A DNA stretch of 64,000 bases, from contig DHMX01000005.1 in NCBI GenBank assembly GCA_002406015.1, forward strand, positions 21,703-85,702, in the 5' to 3' direction. Positions 14,774 to 23,472 of this stretch are shown in pieces. The position numbers and the translations under genes were made by a program. Numbering within the stretch: position 1 is the first letter of the stretch; the number at the start of each line of letters is the position of its first letter. The notes beneath the pieces are model-generated. The model made no database searches. It was not told the DNA's origin and was given only the letters and a program-made list of their open reading frames with translations. The stretch is from Lachnospiraceae bacterium UBA4631 (GTDB lineage: Bacteria; Bacillota; Clostridia; Lachnospirales; Lachnospiraceae).

Positions 14774-15949
14774 TCATAAAATTTTTCGAATCCTTTCAAG
14801 ACATTCTGTTACAATTTTTCTGGGTGCCGCCACATTAATTCGTTGGAATCCTGCCCCTGTGTTTCCAAATATCTTTCCGCTATCCAGCCAGAGCTTCGCC
14901 TCATATATGATTCTATGCTCCAACTCTTCAACTTCAATTCCGGTTCCCCGAAAATCCAGCCAGAGCAGATATGTTCCTTCTCCGTCAATCACCTTTACGC
15001 CCGGCATATATTCTTCAACATATTTTCTTACGTATTCGATATTTTCCTGAACGTATGCCATCATTTTCTCATACCATTCATCGCCTTTTTCATAGGCAGC
15101 CTTCGTTGCTACTAACCCCAATACACCCAATTGGCTAATTCCGGCAGCATCAACTTCATGTCGAAATCTATGTTTCAGCTTTTTATTGGGAATAAATATA
15201 TTGGATATTAGCATACTTGCCAGATTAAAGGTTTTACTCGAAGATGTGCAAATAACAGATATATCCTCATATTCTTTCTTCACGGAAGCAAACACAGTAT
15301 GTTCTCCCTTAAATACAAAATCATTATGAATCTCATCACTGACTACAATAACACCATATTTTAAACATATATCTCCAATTTTAGTTAACTCTTCCCGGGT
15401 AAACACTCTTCCGGACGGATTATGCGGATTGCATAGAAGAAACAGCTTAATATGATGTTCCACAATTTTCTTTTCAAAATCTTCAAAGTCAATATGATAG
15501 CGGTTATCTGTTCCCAGATATAAATCATTGCTGACAATTACCCTTTCGTTATCTTCAATTACCTCCGAAAATGGATAGTATACAGGCTGCTGAATTAAAA
15601 CGCAGTCTCCCACTTCAGTAAAGGCTTTTACAGACATTGCAAGTGCAAATACCACTCCCGGAGTTTTAATAAGCCAACCCGGTTCAACATTCCAGTTATG
15701 ACGTCTGCTCATCCAACCTGCTACTGCACGAAAATATTCTTCCTGCACTTCGCTGTATCCAAAAATTCCATGTCTTGTTCTTTCTATCACAGCATCTTCC
15801 ACATAAGAAGATGTCCTAAAATCCATATCCGCCACCCAAAGAGGCAATACATCCTCCGGCATACCTCTCCTTTGGGCAAAATCATATTTTAAACAATCTG
15901 TTCCTTTTCGTTGAATTATCTCATCAAAGTTTAAATTTCTTTCCGGCAC
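14774..15949 (-). CDS. MalY/PatB family C-S lyase (cystathionine beta-lyase type)
   Basis: 391 residues from a GTG at 15949 with AAAGGA upstream. PLP fold type I aminotransferase-like: the PLP Lys is in SSSKTFNLASM, and CNPHNPSGRVFT and VSDEIHNDF are visible. Family members cleave cystathionine, cystine or S-substituted cysteines to a thiol, pyruvate and ammonia. In this cluster it would either feed methionine synthesis or release small thiols from S-alkyl-cysteines. A dedicated regulatory role such as that of MalY is less likely here. Confidence 0.88.
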   Translation of the reverse strand: MPERNLNFDEIIQRKGTDCLKYDFAQRRGMPEDVLPLWVADMDFRTSSYVEDAVIERTRHGIFGYSEVQEEYFRAVAGWMSRRHNWNVEPGWLIKTPGVVFALAMSVKAFTEVGDCVLIQQPVYYPFSEVIEDNERVIVSNDLYLGTDNRYHIDFEDFEKKIVEHHIKLFLLCNPHNPSGRVFTREELTKIGDICLKYGVIVVSDEIHNDFVFKGEHTVFASVKKEYEDISVICTSSSKTFNLASMLISNIFIPNKKLKHRFRHEVDAAGISQLGVLGLVATKAAYEKGDEWYEKMMAYVQENIEYVRKYVEEYMPGVKVIDGEGTYLLWLDFRGTGIEVEELEHRIIYEAKLWLDSGKIFGNTGAGFQRINVAAPRKIVTECLERIRKIL

Positions 15950-16014
15950 TCAAATCAATCCTTTCCTTTTGCATTAATTTCATAAATCACGCGTGTTCTT
16001 TGCCAAATCATATA

Positions 16015-17166
16015 CTATTCTAATTCCTGAAATACATCTGATAACTCCGCCAGCAAATCCTCAATGTCTTCAATTCCAACGGATAACCGAAGTGTACCGG
16101 GAGTAATTCCGTTCTTAAGACGTACATCCTCCGGTACATCCGCATGGGTCTGCGTCGTTGGATAAGTAATTAATGTTTCGACTCCTCCAAGACTCTCTGC
16201 AAATTTAATCATCCTTACACGTTCCAGAATATTTAATGCATGTTCTTTTGTATCCACATCGAACGTAATCATAGAACCAAATCCTCTTGCCTGCTTTTTT
16301 ATTACTTCATATCCGGGGTGTTCTGGCAATCCAGGATAATACACATTTTTAACAATCCTTTGCTCCTTCAGCCATTTTGCTATTATTATTGCATTCTCCT
16401 GTGATTTTTCCATGCGTATTCCAAGCGTTTTAATCCCCCGTAAAATTAACCAGCTGTCAAAGGGAGGAAGCCCTGCCCCGGTTGTCTTAATCAGAAAACG
16501 AAGCTTTTCTCTTACCTCCTCGTTATTCGTCACAATAAAGCCGGCCAAAGTATCATTATGACCACCCAAAAATTTTGTTCCACTATGTATAACGACATCC
16601 GCTCCCAGTTTTAACGGATTTTGAAAATACGGAGACAAAAATGTATTATCAACAATCAGCAAAATATTATATTTCTTTGCAATCCTTGCAATAGCAGAAA
16701 TATCCGATACATTCATCATTGGATTTGTCGGTGTTTCAATGTAAATTGCTTTTGTGTTTTCCTTAATAGCTCCCTCTATATCATCCTTTGAACAATTAAG
16801 ATAGGTAAACTCATAGTTGTTCTTTTTAGAAATATTATCAAACAACCGAATGCTCCCGCCATATAAATCCGCCTCAACGACAAAATGGTCACCCGGCTTA
16901 AATATCTCCATTAGCAGAGTAATTGCAGCCATTCCGGTCGAAAGTGCAAACGCATCAACCCCACCTTCCAAGCTGGCAACCACCTTCTCTAAATGTTCTC
17001 TGGTAGGATTTTGTAATCTGCTGTAATCATATCCGGTACTTCTTCCAACACCGGGATGTGCATACGTTGCTGTCTGATAGATGGGATAGCTTATTGCACC
17101 ATAGTTTTCCGTTTTCCCTTCCGTTTCTTCTAAATGCAGGCAACATGTATTGAGTCCTCTATTCAT
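16015..17166 (-). CDS. Trans-sulfuration PLP enzyme (cystathionine gamma-synthase / gamma-lyase, MetB-MccB type)
   Basis: 383 residues from the ATG at 17166, with AGGAGTGAG upstream; the frame extends further but without a ribosome site. The PLP Lys is in HSGTKFLGGHNDTLAG; other signatures are YSRLQNPTRE and ETPTNPMM. The length (about 380) suits cystathionine gamma-synthase or gamma-lyase rather than O-acetylhomoserine sulfhydrylase (about 430). Sequence alone does not separate synthase from lyase. Together with PatB-like and CysE/CysK genes it permits sulfur flow between cysteine and homocysteine. Confidence 0.88.
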   Translation of the reverse strand: MNRGLNTCCLHLEETEGKTENYGAISYPIYQTATYAHPGVGRSTGYDYSRLQNPTREHLEKVVASLEGGVDAFALSTGMAAITLLMEIFKPGDHFVVEADLYGGSIRLFDNISKKNNYEFTYLNCSKDDIEGAIKENTKAIYIETPTNPMMNVSDISAIARIAKKYNILLIVDNTFLSPYFQNPLKLGADVVIHSGTKFLGGHNDTLAGFIVTNNEEVREKLRFLIKTTGAGLPPFDSWLILRGIKTLGIRMEKSQENAIIIAKWLKEQRIVKNVYYPGLPEHPGYEVIKKQARGFGSMITFDVDTKEHALNILERVRMIKFAESLGGVETLITYPTTQTHADVPEDVRLKNGITPGTLRLSVGIEDIEDLLAELSDVFQELE

Positions 17167-17290
17167 CCATCTCACTCCTATAAGTTTTATTTTCTTAAAT
17201 ATAATTTTAAAGTAAAGTTTATCACCAAAGAAAAGTCCTGCATAATCTGAACATTCTATTATAGAATATAGAAAATAACTATAACCCCAA

Positions 17291-17329
17291 AACAGCATCA
17301 CTAAGGAATCCACTCCCTGTGATGCTGTT
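17291..17329 (-). terminator. Terminator-like hairpin after the second LysR gene
   Basis: Perfect 11-bp arms AACAGCATCAC and GTGATGCTGTT. On the minus strand only a short T-run (TTTT) follows, so termination may be partial. It lies between the LysR stop (17343) and the PLP enzyme start. Confidence 0.6.
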
Positions 17330-17342
17330 TCACATAAATAAT

Positions 17343-18254
17343 CTATCTTAAAACCTTTTCTTTATACTTACTAAGTTCTGCGATATATTTTTCACCGAGT
17401 TTACTTAACACAGAAGTTTTTCTTGAAATATACCCTATCGTCATCTTCTCATCCGTTTGTAGCTTAACCGCACAATAATCCGTTCCATTTAAATCCTCGC
17501 AAATAATGCCGGAACATAAAGTATATCCATTTATCCCGACCATAAGATTAAGTAACGTTGCCCTGTCATTCGCACGTACCAATCTCTTATATTCATATGT
17601 GCTTAATACTTCTTCCGCAAAATAAAATGAATTATAATCTCCCTGTGCAAATGCAAGACATGGGTATTCATCAAGATCACTCATTGTAATTTCCTTATTA
17701 CCTGCCAATGGATTCTTTTTACTCATATATGCATATATCCCACATTCAAATAACGGTGTAAATGACAAACCCGCCTCATTAAAAATCTTTTCAAGAACAG
17801 TTCTGTTATAATCATTCAGGTATAATACACCTATTTCACTTTTCTGATTTTTTACATTCTCTATCACTTCGTATGTTTTCGTTTCATGAATTTCAAACTC
17901 ATATTCATCCATTCCATATTGATTAATTACCTCTACAAATGCATTTACAGCAAAGGTATAATGCTGCATTGATACATGGAAGGTTCTCTTTATATTATTT
18001 TTCGATATATATTTTGCATCCAAAATATCATATTGCTCAACAACCGATTTTGCATATCCTAAAAATTCTGTACCTTTCACAGTTAACGATATTCCAGTTT
18101 TATTACGAAGAAATATATCAAATCCAATCTCCTGTTCAAGAGATTTTAGTGTTGCAGTAAGACTTGGTTGTGAAACAAACAGTTTTTTTGCTGCTTCATT
18201 TATTGAGTTTTCCTTTGATAAAGCAATTACATATTTTAACTGGTTTAGTGTCAT
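17343..18254 (-). CDS. LysR family transcriptional regulator (paralogue of 12886)
   Basis: 303 residues, with GGAG before the ATG. It has an N-terminal helix-turn-helix (INEAAKKLFVSQPSLTATL) and a C-terminal effector domain. It heads the minus-strand sulfur block. The sequence follows the 12886 regulator along its length, so the two likely arose by duplication and may respond to different sulfur metabolites. A dyad ATTCTA-TAA-TAGAAT lies between this gene and the MetB-type gene (about 17253-17267). Confidence 0.88.
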   Translation of the reverse strand: MTLNQLKYVIALSKENSINEAAKKLFVSQPSLTATLKSLEQEIGFDIFLRNKTGISLTVKGTEFLGYAKSVVEQYDILDAKYISKNNIKRTFHVSMQHYTFAVNAFVEVINQYGMDEYEFEIHETKTYEVIENVKNQKSEIGVLYLNDYNRTVLEKIFNEAGLSFTPLFECGIYAYMSKKNPLAGNKEITMSDLDEYPCLAFAQGDYNSFYFAEEVLSTYEYKRLVRANDRATLLNLMVGINGYTLCSGIICEDLNGTDYCAVKLQTDEKMTIGYISRKTSVLSKLGEKYIAELSKYKEKVLR

Positions 18255-18716
18255 TTCACATCTTTCTCCATTCTACTACAATATATTTAGTCAATTCATA
18301 TATCTGCCCGTAATCATTGAACTGTCATCTCCATAAATATCCTATTTTTCCCATTGTTTCTATAGGATTTATTTTACTAGGCAGTCCAAACAATGTCAAC
18401 CTGAATATTGGATATGTTGACTTAAGATGGAATGAAAAATTGGTGTACTGTTCGAACTCTTCCCGAGGTTTTTATCAGCTCCTCTCAAATGCTGATAATT
18501 CCTATATTTCTGATATATCTATTTCACGAAATATCGTTCTTTTCACATCATTTTCAAAACTTTTAGTAGCAGATTAGTTGCAGTATCTGTCACCGGAGCA
18601 TTCTCCACTGGCATGATATGATCTACTTTTTTATTACTCACAATGAATCATCAACAGGGGCTTGCAGGCGCATACTTTGTACCTGCTGCCGCACCCAAAA
18701 CGAAAGGAGCAAAACC
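18255..18716. other. Intergenic stretch without a recognisable gene
   Basis: 462 bases between the LysR gene and the divergent mobilisation-like gene. Frames are short and interrupted, and no repeat or RNA fold stood out. It must contain the promoters of both neighbours; TTGACT near 18293 on the minus strand has no well-placed -10 box. Confidence 0.4.
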
Positions 18717-19148
18717 ATGAGCAACAAACATAAAAAACCAACCATCAGCTTCAGAATAACTGACGCTGAACGAAAACAAATCGAAGCCCGTATTCTTGCC
18801 AGCGGAATGATGAAGAAAGATTATTTTGTCCGTTCCTGCATCTACAACCGCATCTGCGTTGTTGGCAAGAAAGAAACTATATATCCACTAGTACAAACTG
18901 TAAATGCACTGTATCTGCAATTTGGTATGTATGAGCCTGCCACAGACTCCGTCATTGTCAATGCCGGTGAGAACTCCGTTCTTATTATCCGTTGTAAGGA
19001 ATGTAATTCCTCCGTTACTTTTGATGACCCGAATGATATTGTTTATCTTTACCGATTAGCAGAGGAAACACCTCTACTATATGTCAAACTTGCATTGAAA
19101 GAAAACGGATTGCAGGATTATGTGGATGCTATGAATGAATTTAATTGA
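18717..19148 (+). CDS. Small relaxosome/mobilisation-like protein (MobC type)
   Basis: 143 residues from the ATG at 18717, with GAAAGGAG upstream. The N-terminus ISFRITDAERKQIEARI followed by ASGMMKKDYF is characteristic of ribbon-helix-helix accessory proteins of relaxases in plasmids and conjugative elements. The C-terminal part is unassigned. No relaxase lies nearby, so it is probably a survivor of a decayed mobile element within the putative island. Confidence 0.6.
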   Translation: MSNKHKKPTISFRITDAERKQIEARILASGMMKKDYFVRSCIYNRICVVGKKETIYPLVQTVNALYLQFGMYEPATDSVIVNAGENSVLIIRCKECNSSVTFDDPNDIVYLYRLAEETPLLYVKLALKENGLQDYVDAMNEFN

Positions 19149-19184
19149 TTTTTCCCAAATTGAGGAAGCATTCTATTTTGAGTC

Positions 19185-19225
19185 AGTCTCATCGGTCTCA
19201 AGAATATTTTGAGACCGGTGAGACT
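19185..19225. terminator. Bidirectional terminator, 17-bp stem
   Basis: Arms 19185-19201 and 19209-19225 pair over 17 bases with a single G-U and a 7-base loop. It separates the mobilisation-like gene (+) from the AbiE-type operon (-). Confidence 0.7.
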
Positions 19226-19250
19226 ATTACATTTACAATACGCTTAATAC

Positions 19251-20081
19251 CTATATTAACTTCAATAATGCCTGCACTTGTTCGTAAGCATCCCTCTTGG
19301 TCATTTCTATACTTTCTTCATCCTCTAAATCCACAAAATCCGCCACATCTTTGGGACCGGCATGATTTTCAGAAGCAAATTTACCTGCTAATTTAGCTTT
19401 CGCTTCTATTACAATATTTTTGTCCCTTACAGGTTCAAATTCTTTTGCCAGCTCTCTTACTCCACCAATATAATGCTTGATGATAAAGTAAATATCATAA
19501 GCATCCTTTGCTTTTCCTCTGCCCATTGCTGCAGTTTTCATTATTATATAAGGAACTACAGCTACAACACTGACATTCGCAACATCTGTTGCTCCATCCG
19601 GGCGTTCTGCCTCCACACTAATCTTCTGTGCCGGGAATTCAAATGCAAAATTACCGCCTGTGGCCTTTAATGCCTTAATGCCCTGCACATGCTGGCTTCT
19701 TCTCTTCGGTTGGGTACCACCGTACATTCCTGCTAAAATATCTACATCTACATCATAAGATATTCCGTCCACTATCACTGTCTTTACAAAGGAAAAGTAT
19801 TTTTCCGGATGCTCCTTGTATCCGTTTTTCTGAAGTATCCTCGACATATTCTGATAGCCTTCATCCTGCAAAGTCAGATGATTAATCATAATATCTACAT
19901 CCACACTTCCCACATGACCTTCTTCCGGAAACATTAAATCCGGAACCCAGCCTCCTACCACACGGATTTCATCTTCATATTCCTCAAAAATATTAACCAA
20001 CTCTACCAAAACTCTATGTGCAGCCCGCTTCTGACCTTCCGAATAGTCTACGCTGCTTTTCAAGTCTTCATCTCTTATCAT
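19251..20081 (-). CDS. AbiEii-like nucleotidyltransferase (putative type IV toxin)
   Basis: 276 residues. The nucleotidyltransferase pattern is seen as VVGGWVPDLMFPEEGHVGSV with VDVDIMINHL, then a second acidic site SYDVDVDILAG. This is the DUF1814/AbiEii class, whose members inactivate tRNA or other targets by nucleotide transfer. The ATG overlaps the stop of the preceding gene by 4 bases (ATGA), typical of a coupled antitoxin-toxin pair. The role as phage-defence or stability module is inferred from the family. Confidence 0.75.
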   Translation of the reverse strand: MIRDEDLKSSVDYSEGQKRAAHRVLVELVNIFEEYEDEIRVVGGWVPDLMFPEEGHVGSVDVDIMINHLTLQDEGYQNMSRILQKNGYKEHPEKYFSFVKTVIVDGISYDVDVDILAGMYGGTQPKRRSQHVQGIKALKATGGNFAFEFPAQKISVEAERPDGATDVANVSVVAVVPYIIMKTAAMGRGKAKDAYDIYFIIKHYIGGVRELAKEFEPVRDKNIVIEAKAKLAGKFASENHAGPKDVADFVDLEDEESIEMTKRDAYEQVQALLKLI

Positions 20082-21094
20082 CTAAGTATCTCCTTTTTCA
20101 AAACCGCATTCGCCATTTCCTCTCCCCTACCCTTTATCTGCATACAATCCAAATATATTTGCAGAGGGGATACTACTGCAGAATCACCAATCACCCTATA
20201 ATCCTTGATATAGGAATCGTTCTCTAATGGAAAAATAACCACATTAGAACCACTGTTTACCTCTTTCATATCCAAATATCGAATTGCTTCCTGAATATCC
20301 TCCGGTGCGATATAAACATGTACCTTATTGTAACGCACCACCGGCGTATAACGCACTCCACCGGACAATCCGGTAAGATAAGAATCAATTCCCATATCTA
20401 TCTTTAGTTTTTTCAATCGTTCCTCAATAACAGAGATATTATCTAAACTATAACAAGCATAGGATGTTATTTCTTTTTTACCATAATCCCTGCTCCATTC
20501 CAACAAGAGTGATTCCGGATCAATAACCTTATAACCATCTGGCAGTTTTTCTGCCCATGCATTTTCCACCAGAACTTTCATCAGTTTTGATACCTGTCCA
20601 ATGCTGCATTTTACCTTTTCCGATAGATATTTAAGCTTCCATACCTTTGTTACATCCGCAAACAACTCACGCAAAATACAGGAAGACACCACGGAAGTCC
20701 TTTCAAATATGGACACGGACCTTTGCTCTTTGGGTCTTGGATTCTTATTTCCTTTTTCAGACAAATAAATAGAATGACCTACAAACCAACAGTTTCCTGC
20801 ATAGTCAAAATAACCCATTCCGTTATCTTCACATATTTGTGCAGTTCTTTCTGAAATATATGGAGCAACCAAAATGTTAACTTCCTGACTTTGATTCTGC
20901 TTTTCAATCAATCTAATGATTGTAGAAGGAAATACCCTATTCAAGAAGCAGGCATTTATTTGAAACTCATACCCATCATCCATCTCCACAGATGCAATAA
21001 AACCATCTTCTGTCCTGTGGACAACTTCATACTTCTGAATATTTGGAAGTTTTAAAAACTTATTCTCTACACATTCTAATCCAATTCTATCCAT
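20078..21094 (-). CDS. AbiEi-like antitoxin/regulator
   Basis: 338 residues from the ATG at 21094; a GTG 6 bases upstream is equally possible. A winged-helix-like region lies in the middle (LKYLSEKVKCSIGQVSKLMK), followed by the conserved C-terminal part of type IV antitoxins (ITSYACYSLDN, YIAPEDIQEAIRYLDM). Such proteins repress their operon and neutralise the AbiEii partner. It is larger than the classic AbiEi (about 200-280). Confidence 0.7.
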   Translation of the reverse strand: MDRIGLECVENKFLKLPNIQKYEVVHRTEDGFIASVEMDDGYEFQINACFLNRVFPSTIIRLIEKQNQSQEVNILVAPYISERTAQICEDNGMGYFDYAGNCWFVGHSIYLSEKGNKNPRPKEQRSVSIFERTSVVSSCILRELFADVTKVWKLKYLSEKVKCSIGQVSKLMKVLVENAWAEKLPDGYKVIDPESLLLEWSRDYGKKEITSYACYSLDNISVIEERLKKLKIDMGIDSYLTGLSGGVRYTPVVRYNKVHVYIAPEDIQEAIRYLDMKEVNSGSNVVIFPLENDSYIKDYRVIGDSAVVSPLQIYLDCMQIKGRGEEMANAVLKKEILR

Positions 21095-21177
21095 TTTCAC
21101 TCATATCACCACTTTCATTCCTGTAGTGAAACTTATTATATCAGTGAAATTCAATCAAGTCAACTAAGTCTTTCTCC

Positions 21178-21390
21178 AGCAGATAATTTGCCAAGGGAAC
21201 ACCGCTGTTGCATATGAAGGCGCTTTCCTGGATTGCATCTTATTCTCTGTCAATATTGCTCATGAACTGCTTTTAATGATTGATGAATGGCACCAACAAA
21301 AGTCTATAGCAGAAAAGGGAGAAGCAAGCAAAGAATATTCGTGTCATATATTGCAATATTATTTAAAATATTCGTGTCAATTAGTGTAAG
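21178..21390 (+). other. Unrecognised open-frame remnant and TTCGTGTMA repeats
   Basis: A frame of about 70 codons without an own start (contains NTAVAYEGAFLDCILF) ends at about 21388. I do not recognise it; it may be debris of a mobile element. It contains the direct repeat AATATTCGTGTCA at 21334-21346 and 21367-21379, and an inverted copy of TTCGTGTAA lies near 21414-21424. Confidence 0.3.
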
Positions 21391-21465
21391 AATTACATTA
21401 AATTTCGTTGATTTTTACACGAACTTTTGCCATGCTATGCTTAGTAACTTCAAGGAGGGCTGATT

Positions 21466-21803
21466 ATGTACAGAAAAATTATGGGTTTCTTAGAAGCATG
21501 GAAAGATAATGTTCACCGCAAATCAGACTTGCCTATGATAATATAACTGTTCAACTTTCCATTAACGGCTATAGTACCTACTATTGGGAGTCCGAACGTG
21601 GAGCTGAAATTGATTTTGTCATTCAGCGTGACGGGCAGCTTATTCCGATTGAGGTCAAATCTGCCGATAACACCAGAGCTAAGAGCTTAAAAGTCTACAT
21701 AGACACCTATAAGCCTGCTTATGCAATCAAGCTTTCCACCAAAAACTTCGGCTATACAGACAACAAAAAGATAGTTCCTCTCTATGCCGCATTTTGTATC
21801 TGA
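21466..21803 (+). pseudogene. Deleted AAA ATPase (COG1373 / DUF4143) pseudogene
   Basis: An ATG with GGAGGG upstream starts a typical N-terminus (MYRKIMGFLEAWKDN) that stops after about 26 codons. The next stretch, in another frame, is the end of the same family: WESERGAEIDFVIQRDG, IPIEVKSADNTRAKSLK and a final PLYAAFCI. The whole AAA domain (about 300 codons) is missing, so this is an internal deletion with a frame change. Confidence 0.75.
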
Positions 21804-21846
21804 AATGAATATTGCAACATAATGCCCACTGAAAATGTGGACACTA

Positions 21847-21953
21847 TGTTGCTTTTATATCTACAACCTCACTTCCAAACAATAACTATTTTTCCACTTT
21901 TTTGTTATTTATAGTTGTAGTATGAAGTATGAATAGGCTTTTCCGGTTTATAC
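21847..21953 (+). repeat. Direct repeat copy B, truncated ywmB 5' region
   Basis: It matches 4649-4750 in the same orientation. The codon matching the ywmB ATG is ATA here, and homology ends a few codons into the gene, so no protein can be made. It contains a 6-base insertion (about 21932) relative to copy A. It marks the right edge of the putative island. Confidence 0.75.
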
Positions 21954-22004
21954 AATAAAACGCTTACATTCAACTTATTCTTTGTCTAGTTATCAAAAAA
22001 TCTC

Positions 22005-23033
22005 CTATTCCGCTATTTCAAGAAGCTTTGCTGAAATTCGTCCGTTAACTTCCGCATAGTACAAAGCATCAGCAGTTGACAAATTTTCTTCGTCTATTTC
22101 GCTTATGGCTTCCATTGTTTCTGTATACTTTTTCATATAATCAGCATAGTCTGCCGTCATACTTAGTACATCATCTGAATCTTTATACTTTTTCATAAAC
22201 TCAACATAATCATCAATAAATTCCTCATAACTATCCATTGCCTTTTTAAAATCCGGACTCACACCTGCTTTTGTTTCGTCTGTATTTTTATCACCTTCCA
22301 AATCCATATCCTCTAAACTATCCGTTGTATCTGCTGTAGTTGTTGAATCTATATTATCGTCCACCTCAGAATTTGAAATTTCTGTACTTTCAGGCTCATC
22401 AATTCGAACAAACATGGTATCATTACCTTCATATCTCAAAGTAAGGCTATACCCCTCATTATTGTCTGCATAATAATAATCGTCACCTTTTCGATAATCT
22501 ACTATAAATCCCTTTTGTGAACATTCATCAACATATGAATTATAATCTGCTAACGGTGTTTCACCAACATAGATAACAAATCCATAAGATGCTTCCCATT
22601 CAATTTCTCCAACACTAGACTGGGGTACTGGTAATAAACTTGCTATTTCACTGGATGGCCATTTTAATTCGCCAAATTCCTTTGGTGCTTCCAGTTCAAT
22701 TGAAAGCTCTTTGTCATAATACATTAAGTTCAGCTTATATCCATCTTGATTATATGCACAAAAACTCATATCGTCTGTCTCAATATCTACATCAAATCCA
22801 TTTTGCTTGCATTTTTCAACATAATCCTTATAGTCTGTTTCGGAATATTTCTTAACTACGGCATAGAAAATATCTTCGTTATCACTAATAATCTCTACCT
22901 TTTTTGTTTCCGGCTGTGGCAAAACATTGGCTATACTATTTTCATCCCAATTATAGTCCTTTTTTCCGCCTCCACAACCTGTTATTAATAATATCATAGT
23001 TGTAACAAGAAACATTAATAAATACTTTTTCAT
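22005..23033 (-). CDS. Secreted lipoprotein with duplicated N-terminal domain and DUF6591-like C-terminus
   Basis: 342 residues. The lipobox is ITGC at residues 17-20. Two consecutive repeats of about 85 residues follow: the first contains IANVLPQPETKKVE, the second IASLLPVPQSSVGE, and each ends in a LEAP or IDEP motif. An acidic Ser/Thr/Asp linker leads to a helical C-terminal domain (FKKAMDSYEEFIDDYVEFM) of the DUF6591 type. The function is unknown. It is divergent from an XRE regulator, and a twin operator lies between them. Confidence 0.75.
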   Translation of the reverse strand: MKKYLLMFLVTTMILLITGCGGGKKDYNWDENSIANVLPQPETKKVEIISDNEDIFYAVVKKYSETDYKDYVEKCKQNGFDVDIETDDMSFCAYNQDGYKLNLMYYDKELSIELEAPKEFGELKWPSSEIASLLPVPQSSVGEIEWEASYGFVIYVGETPLADYNSYVDECSQKGFIVDYRKGDDYYYADNNEGYSLTLRYEGNDTMFVRIDEPESTEISNSEVDDNIDSTTTADTTDSLEDMDLEGDKNTDETKAGVSPDFKKAMDSYEEFIDDYVEFMKKYKDSDDVLSMTADYADYMKKYTETMEAISEIDEENLSTADALYYAEVNGRISAKLLEIAE

Positions 23034-23076
23034 ATCTTATCCATCCTCTCCTTAGAATATCCTTATACTATCATAT

Positions 23077-23094
23077 ATTGCACTCTCGTGCAAT
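23077..23094. promoter_or_regulatory. Operator copy 1, ATTGCA-N6-TGCAAT
   Basis: The dyad lies between the divergent lipoprotein and XRE genes, near the likely lipoprotein promoter. Its half-sites are identical to the second copy 44 bases away. Confidence 0.65.
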
Positions 23095-23120
23095 TATTTT
23101 AAATATATTTTCATAAACTT

Positions 23121-23138
23121 ATTGCATGGAGGTGCAAT
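23121..23138. promoter_or_regulatory. Operator copy 2, overlapping the XRE ribosome site
   Basis: ATTGCA-N6-TGCAAT, where the N6 contains the GGAGG of the downstream XRE gene. Occupancy would block that gene, which suggests autorepression. Confidence 0.65.
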
Positions 23139-23141
23139 AGT

Positions 23142-23402
23142 ATGAAAAATAAGGAAAGTGTGGATAGAATTATTCAGGTAAATGATATAAATATTGGAAA
23201 AAATATTGCGAATTTGCGTAAATCAATGAAAATAAAACAAAAAGATATGGTTGCAAAACTTCAAATAAACGGTATTGATATTTCTATTTATTCCTACAAC
23301 AGAATTGAGAAAGGAACCCAAAATCCAACCGTATCCTTTCTATATGCCTGCTGTCATATTCTTAGTTGTGATATGAATTTACTATTTGATTTCAGAACCT
23401 AA
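23142..23402 (+). CDS. XRE family transcriptional regulator
   Basis: 86 residues, essentially a single helix-turn-helix domain (IGKNIANLRKSMKIKQKDMV, ISIYSYNRIEKGTQNPTVSF). The ATG lies 4 bases after the second operator. It likely represses itself and perhaps the divergent lipoprotein. Confidence 0.88.
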   Translation: MKNKESVDRIIQVNDINIGKNIANLRKSMKIKQKDMVAKLQINGIDISIYSYNRIEKGTQNPTVSFLYACCHILSCDMNLLFDFRT

Positions 23403-23421
23403 TCAACTGAGTTTTTAACAT

Positions 23422-23460
23422 AAAAACAGGCAGAACCTTCATTTGATTCTACCTGTTTTC
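23422..23460. terminator. Bidirectional terminator between xre and the ATP synthase operon
   Basis: AAAACAGG..AGAA (from 23423) pairs with TTCT..CCTGTTTT (to 23459), with A- and T-rich flanks suited to both convergent transcripts. Confidence 0.7.
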
Positions 23461-23472
23461 ATGTCATTTTAT

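Noticed and set aside
18317..18577. Plus-strand 86-codon frame upstream of the mobilisation-like gene
   Set aside because: No ribosome site, no recognised motif, and AT-rich random-like composition.
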